From positions 372,001 through 436,000 of the forward strand of contig NZ_SNYV01000011.1 in assembly GCF_004363245.1 (NCBI RefSeq): a DNA stretch of 64,000 bases, given 5' to 3'. The position numbers and the translations under genes are program-made. The notes beneath the pieces were generated by a model. It saw only the letters and a list, made by a program, of their open reading frames with translations. It was not told where the DNA came from and made no database searches. Source of the DNA: Sphingobacterium yanglingense (GTDB taxonomy: Bacteria; Bacteroidota; Bacteroidia; Sphingobacteriales; Sphingobacteriaceae). How positions within the stretch are numbered: position 1 is the first letter of the stretch; every line of letters begins with the position of its first letter. Positions 45,918-53,424 of this stretch are shown piece by piece.

Positions 45918-46292
45918 TCAATCTATTAACCTTCCATCTACATAGTACCAGTTTCCCTGCAGTTCTTTAAAATTCGATTTTTCATGGTGTACACGCACTA
46001 CACCATCTTCGTCTTTATAGTGCGCTCTGAATTCTACCGTCTGCACAGTCGACTTCATAATCTCTAGTGACACCCAGCTATTGGCTGTAGCCCAGCTCTC
46101 AATATCCTGTTTGCTTTGGAAGCGACGGGTAGATGGGTGGAAGCTGTTGTAGAGGAAATCGATATTGGCCACGACAAAGGCACTGTATCGGGCACGCATT
46201 AGTAATTCGGCGGTAGAGGCTTTCTGTTGGCCACTATGTATCAGTGCGCAACAGTGCACAAAATCCCGCTCGCTTCCGCATGGACAAGTCAT
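45918..46292 (-). CDS. YchJ-family SEC-C and NTF2-like protein
   Basis: A 124-residue protein. The N-terminal zinc-binding SEC-C motif is CPCGSERDFVHCC (residues 3-15), and the remainder is an NTF2-like domain with RARYSAFVVANIDFLYNSFH and a final YYVDGRL. This is the whole of the YchJ family, whose function is not established. It follows the cupin-8 oxygenase gene by 19 bp on the same strand, probably as one transcript. Cytoplasmic. Confidence 0.92.
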   Translation of the reverse strand: MTCPCGSERDFVHCCALIHSGQQKASTAELLMRARYSAFVVANIDFLYNSFHPSTRRFQSKQDIESWATANSWVSLEIMKSTVQTVEFRAHYKDEDGVVRVHHEKSNFKELQGNWYYVDGRLID

Positions 46293-46311
46293 AAGTATAC
46301 TATATGTTAAT

Positions 46312-47181
46312 TTATTTTAAATATTCTTTTAAGGCCTCCTGGCTTTTTTGATACGCTTTTTCCTGTTTGCGTTGGACCCATTTCTTCTTCCATATTTTAC
46401 GCATTATTTTATCGGTATAGCGGATAATAAAGACCTCGTTAAGCATTTTTAGCAGACGTTTTGGACCACTCGGAAACGAGCGTAATGTTACAGAGAAGCC
46501 TGCTTCTAGGTAGCGGTTGAAATGCCAGTATCCACTCGGCATAAATAGGGCGTCGCCATGTTCCATGAATATTTCATAGCCTTGGGCATATTGCAGGGCT
46601 GGGAACTCCTGATAGTCGGGGTTCTCATAATCGATGTTATAAACGGTATGTACTGACAGAGGAACCTTATAGAGAAAAGCAGATTGATCGGGTGGGAATA
46701 ATAGTACCCGCTTTTTTCCTTCAAACTGAAAGTGCAATAAATCTCCGAGATCTACATCGTAGTGCATCAGTACGCGAGCCTCACTTCCTCCAAAGAACAA
46801 GGTTGGTATGCGTTTGAAATACTTGAAGCCTAAATCCGGATAGCTGAAGTTTTTCAATAGTTCGGGCAGATGGTCGGTAATGATGTAGAAGAAAATCCTA
46901 TAGTCCGACGGCTGTTTCTTTATCAGCGTGATATAATCTTTAAACCGCATGTGGGTCACCGGTTCATTCGTCGCTTTATTCGGATCTGCCGGTTTATTAT
47001 CGTAGAGCCCGACTTCCTGTTCGCCAACCTGACTGTAGATATAATCCAGATTCCATTTGTCAAAATCTTTCCACTTGCGGGCGTAGCCCTTGATAAGAAC
47101 AGGGCGCTGCGGGATAAAATACTTTTTTAAAAAATCCTCTTTAGATATATCTTGAACCGTGTCGACTTGCGATAAAATCAT
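46312..47181 (-). CDS. JmjC / cupin-8 type 2-oxoglutarate oxygenase
   Basis: A 289-residue protein of the cupin_8 (JmjC-like) family of Fe(II)/2-oxoglutarate hydroxylases. The opening ISKEDFLKKYFIPQRPVLIKG is the standard N-terminal region. The Fe ligands are visible as LMHYDVDLGD (HxD) and the distal His in GYWHFNRYLE, and KKRVLLFPPDQ is the usual strand before the double-stranded helix. A basic, coiled C-terminal tail (about 255-289, rich in Lys and Gln) follows. Members hydroxylate proteins, peptides or tRNA; the target here is unknown. Divergent from the lipocalin-like gene and upstream of YchJ. Confidence 0.9.
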   Translation of the reverse strand: MILSQVDTVQDISKEDFLKKYFIPQRPVLIKGYARKWKDFDKWNLDYIYSQVGEQEVGLYDNKPADPNKATNEPVTHMRFKDYITLIKKQPSDYRIFFYIITDHLPELLKNFSYPDLGFKYFKRIPTLFFGGSEARVLMHYDVDLGDLLHFQFEGKKRVLLFPPDQSAFLYKVPLSVHTVYNIDYENPDYQEFPALQYAQGYEIFMEHGDALFMPSGYWHFNRYLEAGFSVTLRSFPSGPKRLLKMLNEVFIIRYTDKIMRKIWKKKWVQRKQEKAYQKSQEALKEYLK

Positions 47182-47297
47182 ATACTTCTATGCTTACCTA
47201 TAAAAGTAATAAATATTTGAATTTTTATGACACAAATACAACTTTACTGCTAAACTATTTTGGGGCTTTAAGCGTTGTTAAAGAAACAACCTCAGAA

Positions 47298-47807
47298 ATG
47301 ACATCGATAAAAAATGAAATAATAGGGACATGGGAACTCCTTTCTTATATAGAAGTTCCCCTAGATGGTTTGGATTCTTCTTTTCCTTTTGGAAAAACAC
47401 CTAAAGGACTGTTATTATATGGTCCAGATGGGTATATGGCCGTGCAGATTTCTAGCCGGGATCACCTAAAATGTGTTTCGGACGACCGCCTAAAGGTTTC
47501 TACAGAAGAAGCTGAACAACGAATAAAGGGCTATCTGGCTTTTAGTGGCCGATACACCGTAGACAATAGAAACGCACATGTGGTTTATGATATTGAGAGT
47601 TCCTTCTTTCCTAATTGGGAGGGGAGCCGGCATGTACGTAAGTTGGACTTTGATGGCGACGTCTTGTTTCAGAAGTCATTGGACCCCATACGTTCGGGGG
47701 GAAGGATGATACATGCACACATGACCTGGAAACGTATCGGAAAGGATATAGACATGTCGGCAATAGAAGAAGATGCGATGACAAACTTTTTTGTAGCAGA
47801 CCATTAA
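47298..47807 (+). CDS. Lipocalin-like domain protein
   Basis: A 169-residue protein. It opens with the lipocalin-like signature IIGTWELLSYIEV followed by GLLLYGPDGYMAVQIS, as in the Lipocalin_5 family found in many bacteria. The remainder is beta-rich, with FSGRYTVDNRNAHVVYDI. Start choice: the ATG at 47298 begins the domain; the frame is open up to 47190 but the extra residues have no signal-peptide character. No export signal is seen, so it is probably cytoplasmic. Ligand unknown. It converges with DUF2853 on a shared terminator. Confidence 0.82.
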   Translation: MTSIKNEIIGTWELLSYIEVPLDGLDSSFPFGKTPKGLLLYGPDGYMAVQISSRDHLKCVSDDRLKVSTEEAEQRIKGYLAFSGRYTVDNRNAHVVYDIESSFFPNWEGSRHVRKLDFDGDVLFQKSLDPIRSGGRMIHAHMTWKRIGKDIDMSAIEEDAMTNFFVADH

Positions 47808-47811
47808 AAAG

Positions 47812-47843
47812 AAAGCGGCGAAGGAAATTCCTTCGCCGCTTTT
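47812..47843. terminator. Bidirectional terminator between convergent genes
   Basis: AAAGCGGCGAAGGA and TCCTTCGCCGCTTT pair almost perfectly with a short AATT loop; A and T runs flank it. It serves the lipocalin-like gene (plus) and the DUF2853 gene (minus). Confidence 0.9.
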
Positions 47844-47844
47844 G

Positions 47845-48183
47845 CTATTTATAAACAGATTCTTTTTTGAATTTTTTCACTAATAGCGCATATACAAGGG
47901 CTCTATATTTGTTTTTGTTGGATTTGCCCATTGCTTCTATCACCTCATTGATGGCGGCATCTAGTTTAGCGTCATCTTTTAACCCCAGCTTGTTGACCAA
48001 GAAGTTCTTTTTCAAGCGGTCCAATTCGGCTTTGTCTGAGGCTGCTACTGTCTCCGCATCAGCTTTGTAAATAGATGGGCCTAATCCCTTTGTAACCGAA
48101 GCGATAAGGTTTTCGTCAAGGTCAAGTTTTAACTTTTTTGCTTCTGCAACATACGCTGCTACTTTTTCGTCTAGTTTACTCAT
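47845..48183 (-). CDS. DUF2853-family protein
   Basis: A 112-residue, charged, helical protein. The opening MSKLDEKVAAYVAEAKKL, the middle TKGLGPSIYKADAETVAASD and the end KYRALVYALLVKKFKKESVY match DUF2853, a small family with a solved structure and no known function. No signal peptide. It stands alone between a terminator and the nhaA gene, which ends 111 bp away on the same strand. Confidence 0.88.
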   Translation of the reverse strand: MSKLDEKVAAYVAEAKKLKLDLDENLIASVTKGLGPSIYKADAETVAASDKAELDRLKKNFLVNKLGLKDDAKLDAAINEVIEAMGKSNKNKYRALVYALLVKKFKKESVYK

Positions 48184-48294
48184 TGCTTTTTCAGTTTATT
48201 TAATACTAATGATTAATAGTACTTTAAATTTAATCAATAATATCTTATAAAAACAAACATGCTGTGAATATAAATCTAGATTGTAGCGCTATTA

Positions 48295-49473
48295 CTATAG
48301 CTGTTTATTTTGCTTGCCCAATAAGGCGAGATAAAAATAGCCCAGTAGACCAGCCGCACAAGATGTCAGAAGGACAGCCAATTTTGCTTCTTCAATGTGC
48401 AGTGCATCGTCAAACGATAACATCGCTACAAAGATGGACATCGTAAATCCTATTCCGCCTAGTAGTCCTACACCAAACATATGCTTCCAGGTGGCGCCTT
48501 CAGGCAGGCTAGATACACCAAGTTTGACACAGAGCCAACAGGTTGATAATATACCTAGGGATTTTCCGACCAATAGCCCCAGGATAATACCCAGTCCCAT
48601 AGAGGAGGTCAACCCTTGTATCATCTCCTGATGCAGTACGATTGCCGTATTTGCAAAGGCAAAGAGCGGGATGATGATAAAATTGACCGGTTTGGCGAGT
48701 ATATGCTCTAAGCGCTCCAGTGGAGACTCTTTGTCGTCTGGCGTGGTCGGTATAGTCATCGCTGTCAATACCCCGGCAATAGTCGCGTGTATTCCGGAAT
48801 GATGAATAAAATACCACATTATTATTCCCGGGATAATATAGAATACCAGTTTCTGAATACCCAATCTATTGAAGAGCAATTGAAGTAAGAATAATCCCAA
48901 TGCAATCAAAAGGTAAGTGTAGTGTAAGGTCGTCGAATAGAATATCGCAATTACAAGTATAGCCAGGAGGTCATCTACAATAGCTAGTGCAGCCAAAAAC
49001 ACTTTGAGACTTGCCGGAACGCGATTGCCCAGCAGAGAAATAACGGCTAGAGCAAAGGCAATGTCGGTCGCCATCGGGATTCCCCAGCCGTGAGCGGTAG
49101 GTTCACCGTAGTTGAATAAAGTATAGATACCAGCTGGCACAAGCGCACCACCTATAGCGGCAAATATGGGTAAAGCAGCTTTCTTAGGGGAGGCAAGCTC
49201 ACCTTCGACGAGTTCCCGTTTTATCTCTAAACCTACTAAAAGGAAAAAAACAGCCATAAGCCCGTCATCAATCCATTGTTTTAGGGAGTATTTGAGCTGT
49301 ATGCTGCTATTTTCAAAGCCTATTGAAGTGTTTAGTAGACTTGCTAACCCCTCACTATAGAAAGAATTTGCGATAATCAGTGCTAATACAACACATATAA
49401 AGAGTAGGATACCCCCACCTGAACTGGATTCGAAAAAATTTTTGAATGACCGTAGATTTATTAGTTTAGACAT
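48295..49473 (-). CDS. nhaA: Na+/H+ antiporter NhaA
   Basis: A 392-residue inner-membrane antiporter that exports Na+ or Li+ in exchange for protons. About 12 hydrophobic segments are present. The ion-binding Asp pair is in LAIVDDLLAILVIA, and GWGIPMATDIAFALAV contains the conserved Thr-Asp of the discontinuous helix. The N-terminal amphipathic stretch FKNFFESSSGGGILLFICV is typical. A TACCTTTG promoter box at 49499-49506 gives it its own transcript. Confidence 0.97.
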   Translation of the reverse strand: MSKLINLRSFKNFFESSSGGGILLFICVVLALIIANSFYSEGLASLLNTSIGFENSSIQLKYSLKQWIDDGLMAVFFLLVGLEIKRELVEGELASPKKAALPIFAAIGGALVPAGIYTLFNYGEPTAHGWGIPMATDIAFALAVISLLGNRVPASLKVFLAALAIVDDLLAILVIAIFYSTTLHYTYLLIALGLFLLQLLFNRLGIQKLVFYIIPGIIMWYFIHHSGIHATIAGVLTAMTIPTTPDDKESPLERLEHILAKPVNFIIIPLFAFANTAIVLHQEMIQGLTSSMGLGIILGLLVGKSLGILSTCWLCVKLGVSSLPEGATWKHMFGVGLLGGIGFTMSIFVAMLSFDDALHIEEAKLAVLLTSCAAGLLGYFYLALLGKQNKQL

Positions 49474-49498
49474 GAAAGCTAAAATTTAATTTGAGGCA

Positions 49499-49506
49499 CA
49501 AAGGTA
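49499..49506 (-). promoter_or_regulatory. Promoter -7 box of nhaA
   Basis: TACCTTTG on the minus strand, 25 bp before the nhaA ATG and just after the stop of the ABC permease gene. Confidence 0.55.
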
Positions 49507-49507
49507 A

Positions 49508-50845
49508 TTAACTTTTATATCTAAACCACTTTAGAAGCTCTTTGTAACTTGGTTTTTTCCCATACATCAAAATCCCAACCCTATAAATGCGGGCCGCAAC
49601 CCAAGTCGTAAATATAAATCCGGCAATCAGCAGCAAAGCCGATACCACAATCTGCCATAGGGGGACACCAAATGGAACCCGGACCAACATGGCTATGGGC
49701 GAGGTGAAGGGAATAAAACTTAGCCAGGTAGCAACCGTACCATGCGGGTCGTTCATCAATACGCCAAATGACAGTGCATAGGTGAGGAGCAGCGGCATCG
49801 TAATTGGCATGGTAAACTGAGAAGCCTCCGTCTCACTATCCACTGCCGATCCCACAGCAGCGAAAAGCGCACTATAGATTAAATAGCCACCAAGGAAAAA
49901 GATAAAGAAGCACACAATGATTTCGGTGAAGTTGACCGACTGAATCATTGCCCAGGCTTCTGGCGATATACCATTTAGGCTACCGCCTGATTGAGCGATT
50001 TGCTCGCTATTACTTTCCATCATCTTAGAGCCCATTACCTGTTCGCCTAGTTCCGCTTTAGACACAAAAAAGGTGGAAGCGACACCTGCCAACATAAAGG
50101 ATAGCACAACCCATAACACAAATTGCGTAAGACCGACCAGACCAATTCCAATTATCTTACCCATCATCAGTTGAAACGGCTTTACGGAAGAGATTATTAC
50201 TTCAATGATTCTATTACTCTTCTCTTCGATGATGCCCCGCATTACCTGCGAACCGTACAGAAATAGGGATATGTATACTAGAATAGATAGCGCCAAGGCG
50301 ATACCCATCGCTATTTCCGTATTGCTATCTTTGGTTTCTCCATCGGCCGTCACTTCTTTGGCATTAATCGCTACTGTAGTGTCAATATTATGTAAGCTAT
50401 CGATATTGATACCTAGTTTTTGGTACTTAAAATCTCTTATAATGTCACTCAGATTACTTTTGATTTCGTTCTGCGTACTTACATTTGGCTTATTAGCAGC
50501 CAAAAACTCCACATTGGGGTTACTTAAGAAGTCTTTCGGAATAACGAGAATACTCGTATTGCTTGCTTCTTCATCCTTAAGCGTCGAGAGCTGTTCCTGA
50601 AGCGCTTTGTTACTATGTATGTAGGTGATGTTTTTCGTTGACTTTAGCTTGGGAGCAATAGCTCCCTCTTGGTCAATGATATAAACAACAGCATGTGTTT
50701 CGTCAAAACTCTTCTTGGTTAGGAATATAATACCGACATACATTCCTATAAAGAATAAGGGAACCAAAAAAGTCGTCAGTAAAAAAGAACGCTTTCTAAC
50801 TCGTGTTAGGTATTCGCGTTGTATAATGAGTGCAATCTTATGCAT
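49508..50845 (-). CDS. ABC-2 type permease, NatB-like
   Basis: A 445-residue membrane protein. One helix near the N-terminus (about 21-41), a large extracytoplasmic domain (about 45-170), then five or six helices (about 180-430) make the ABC2_membrane_3 layout of the NatB sodium-export permease and its relatives. GIIEEKSNRIIEVIISSVKP and LMMGKIIGIGLVGL are the family landmarks. It overlaps the ATPase gene by 8 bp and is translated with it. NatAB of Bacillus exports Na+; the proximity of nhaA fits but does not prove this. Confidence 0.92.
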   Translation of the reverse strand: MHKIALIIQREYLTRVRKRSFLLTTFLVPLFFIGMYVGIIFLTKKSFDETHAVVYIIDQEGAIAPKLKSTKNITYIHSNKALQEQLSTLKDEEASNTSILVIPKDFLSNPNVEFLAANKPNVSTQNEIKSNLSDIIRDFKYQKLGINIDSLHNIDTTVAINAKEVTADGETKDSNTEIAMGIALALSILVYISLFLYGSQVMRGIIEEKSNRIIEVIISSVKPFQLMMGKIIGIGLVGLTQFVLWVVLSFMLAGVASTFFVSKAELGEQVMGSKMMESNSEQIAQSGGSLNGISPEAWAMIQSVNFTEIIVCFFIFFLGGYLIYSALFAAVGSAVDSETEASQFTMPITMPLLLTYALSFGVLMNDPHGTVATWLSFIPFTSPIAMLVRVPFGVPLWQIVVSALLLIAGFIFTTWVAARIYRVGILMYGKKPSYKELLKWFRYKS

Positions 50846-51764
50846 GGGTTACAGAGCTTTGAGATACTTTTTCAATGAATATATCGTGAATAGAAGGAAT
50901 GATTTCCTTAATCTGTGTAATCTGGATCTTGTCCAGTAGGTGATGGATCGCCTGATTTAGGGTGACCGCTTCAGTAAGCTTTATTTTCAGTTGAGTTTCA
51001 TCTTGATGCGAGGTATGCGCTATGATATTAAATAGAGACGCGTTGTTCAATAGATCATCCGACAGCAAAGGCCCCTGATAGTCTATGAGGTAGGTCTGGC
51101 TATTATATTGCTTTTTGATTTCTTTTACCGAACCATCAAGCACCTTTTTTGACTTATTGATTAATGCGATGTTATCACAGAGCTCTTCTACAGTCTCCAT
51201 CCGATGGGTAGAATAGATAATAGTTGCTCCCTTCTCGTTCAATTCGAGGATTTCATCCTGTATTACCTGTGCATTGACAGGGTCAAAGCCAGAGAAGGGT
51301 TCGTCCAATATGATTAACTGGGGCTCATGTAATACTGTAGCTACAAACTGTACCTTTTGCTGCATTCCCTTACTTAGGTCCTCAATGCGCTTATTCCACC
51401 AGCTACCGATTTCCAGTTTTTCAAACCAATAGTTTAATCGTTTGTTTGCATCTTGCCGACTAAGGCCTTTAAGCTGTGCCAAATAAACCATTTGTTCACC
51501 GACCTTCATCTTTTTATACAACCCCCTTTCTTCCGGTAAGTAGCCTATAGCGCTGATGTGCTGGCTGGACAAGGGTTGATTATTGAAAAGTATTTCGCCC
51601 GAATCGGGTGCTGTAATCTGATTGATAATCCGTATTAACGAAGTTTTTCCAGCACCATTAGGTCCCAGTAATCCGAAAATCTTACCTTCAGGGACATACA
51701 AAGAGACGTCGTCCAATGCCCGATGGTCTGCATATTGTTTTACAATATTCCGTATTTCTAACAT
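50838..51764 (-). CDS. ABC transporter ATP-binding protein, NatA-like
   Basis: A 308-residue ATPase. Walker A is GPNGAGKTS, the signature is present in a degenerate form as LSKGMQQKVQ, Walker B is LIILDEPFSGFD and the switch His is in IYSTHRMETV. The C-terminal domain (DUF4162-like, about 220-300) is typical for NatA. Its start lies 92 bp from engB on the other strand, and its last 8 bp overlap the permease gene. Confidence 0.95.
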   Translation of the reverse strand: MLEIRNIVKQYADHRALDDVSLYVPEGKIFGLLGPNGAGKTSLIRIINQITAPDSGEILFNNQPLSSQHISAIGYLPEERGLYKKMKVGEQMVYLAQLKGLSRQDANKRLNYWFEKLEIGSWWNKRIEDLSKGMQQKVQFVATVLHEPQLIILDEPFSGFDPVNAQVIQDEILELNEKGATIIYSTHRMETVEELCDNIALINKSKKVLDGSVKEIKKQYNSQTYLIDYQGPLLSDDLLNNASLFNIIAHTSHQDETQLKIKLTEAVTLNQAIHHLLDKIQITQIKEIIPSIHDIFIEKVSQSSVTHA

Positions 51765-51851
51765 AGTCGTTTTGTGAATGCCTAAAATAATAAAATTATC
51801 ACAGGTTTTTGAATCAAGTTAAAAGGCTTCTTTAATTTCTTAAATTAATTT

Positions 51852-51859
51852 TACCTTTG
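51852..51859 (+). promoter_or_regulatory. Promoter -7 box touching the engB start
   Basis: TACCTTTG matches TAnnTTTG but ends only 3 bp before the engB ATG at 51863, leaving almost no leader. Confidence 0.45.
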
Positions 51860-51862
51860 TTT

Positions 51863-52477
51863 ATGCTTATCAAATCCGCTGAATTTGTTTGTAGTAATAC
51901 ACAGGTAGACAAATTACCAGATTCCACAATACCAGAATATGCTTTCATTGGGCGCTCCAATGTCGGTAAATCATCGTTAATCAATGCTTTGACGAATAAG
52001 AAAGGACTTGCCAAAACTTCGCAAAAACCTGGAAAAACACAGCTTATCAATCATTTTTTGATTAATGATACTTGGTATCTTGTCGATTTACCTGGATACG
52101 GATACGCGCAGACCTCCAAGAAGAACAGAGCGGATTGGGAGAAATTTATCCGTAAATATTTACTGAGCAGAGAGAATCTACAGTGTATTTTTGTGCTTAT
52201 CGATAGCCGTTTGGAACCACAGAAAATAGATTTAGACTTTTGTTGTTGGTTAGGAGAGAAGGGGCTGCCGTTTATGTTGATTTTCACTAAAGCAGATAAA
52301 CAATCTATCGTTAAGTCGGACCAGAATATGGCGAAATTTAAACGAGCTCTCCTTAAATGGTTTGAAGAAGTACCTACACGTTTTCTGACATCGGCAGAAG
52401 ATAAGGTAGGACTTGAACCTATACTAGAGAAAATTGATTCCATTAATCTTGATTTTACGGCACCTTCCGTTTCGTAA
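51863..52477 (+). CDS. engB: Ribosome biogenesis GTPase YihA/YsxC (EngB)
   Basis: A 204-residue essential GTPase for large-subunit assembly. G1 is [10 protein letters not shown]3 is DLPGYGYA, G4 is TKAD and G5 is TSAED. The opening IKSAEFV and [14 protein letters not shown] are typical. The ATG at 51863 is chosen; a TTG two codons earlier is not needed. The ubiA-like gene follows after 2 bp, so the two are cotranscribed. Confidence 0.97.
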   Translation: MLIKSAEFVCSNTQVDKLPDSTIPEYAFIGRSNVGKSSLINALTNKKGLAKTSQKPGKTQLINHFLINDTWYLVDLPGYGYAQTSKKNRADWEKFIRKYLLSRENLQCIFVLIDSRLEPQKIDLDFCCWLGEKGLPFMLIFTKADKQSIVKSDQNMAKFKRALLKWFEEVPTRFLTSAEDKVGLEPILEKIDSINLDFTAPSVS

Positions 52478-52479
52478 CT

Positions 52480-53343
52480 ATGAAGAAATACATGTCTTTA
52501 GTGCTATTTGCGCATAGCATATTTGCACTGCCTTTTGCTATCATTGGTTTTTTTCTAGCAGTGTCAACCACAGATTTTCAGTTTGAATGGAAACTATTCG
52601 GTTTGATGTTATTATGTATGGTTACCGCCCGCAACGCCGCTATGGCGTTCAATCGGTATTTGGATAGAGATGTGGATGCGCTCAATCCAAGAACCGCGGT
52701 CAGGGATATCCCAGCTGGGCGGATTAGCCCTAAGGCTGCGTTTACATTTACAATTCTAAACGGTATAGTTTTTACCATTGCTACCTATTTCATCAATCCC
52801 ATGTGTTTGGTGCTGTCACCTGTAGCATTGTTTGTGGTATTATTCTACTCTTATATGAAGCGGATATCGCCGCTTTGTCATTTGGTATTGGGCTTAGGCT
52901 TGGGATTGGCGCCGGTTGGTGCTTATCTCGCTGTTACAGGGCAGTTTCATATCGTACCGATATGGTATGGTCTGGCCGTGCTTACTTGGGTCAGCGGGTT
53001 TGACATCATCTACGCGTTGCAGGACGAAGAATTTGACAGAGCTCATAACCTGCAGTCGATTCCTGCGAATTATGGCGGTAATAAGGCGTTACGCCTATCC
53101 GAAGTACTGCATGTGATGTCTTTTATCTTCATTCTGTTGCCTGTCTTTTCGACACCGGTGGGGGTATTATATTATATAGGTGTATTATTTTATGGTGCAC
53201 TTTTAATCTACCAACATCGTATTGTAAGTCCTACAGACCTATCTCGGGTAGACCGCGCATTTATGACTACAAACGGCATTGCCTCTGTGGTCTTTGCCTG
53301 TTTCTACCTTTTGGATGTTTTGTCCGGGCACTGGATGATATAA
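52480..53343 (+). CDS. UbiA-family prenyltransferase
   Basis: A 287-residue inner-membrane prenyltransferase with about nine helices. The two Asp-rich motifs that bind prenyl diphosphate through Mg2+ are NRYLDRDVDALNPRT and DEEFDRAHNLQSIP. The sequence resembles UbiA-like proteins used for quinone synthesis (4-hydroxybenzoate type, including MqnP of the futalosine route) rather than MenA. In an anaerobe-derived menaquinone-using phylum, a menaquinone role is more likely than ubiquinone. It lies 2 bp after engB. Confidence 0.92.
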   Translation: MKKYMSLVLFAHSIFALPFAIIGFFLAVSTTDFQFEWKLFGLMLLCMVTARNAAMAFNRYLDRDVDALNPRTAVRDIPAGRISPKAAFTFTILNGIVFTIATYFINPMCLVLSPVALFVVLFYSYMKRISPLCHLVLGLGLGLAPVGAYLAVTGQFHIVPIWYGLAVLTWVSGFDIIYALQDEEFDRAHNLQSIPANYGGNKALRLSEVLHVMSFIFILLPVFSTPVGVLYYIGVLFYGALLIYQHRIVSPTDLSRVDRAFMTTNGIASVVFACFYLLDVLSGHWMI

Positions 53344-53424
53344 GAAACTTTTACAATATTATTAGTAAAAATAATTGTCATTCCATTTTGAAATACTAAT
53401 ATTTGCAGAAATCTTATAAAGTTA

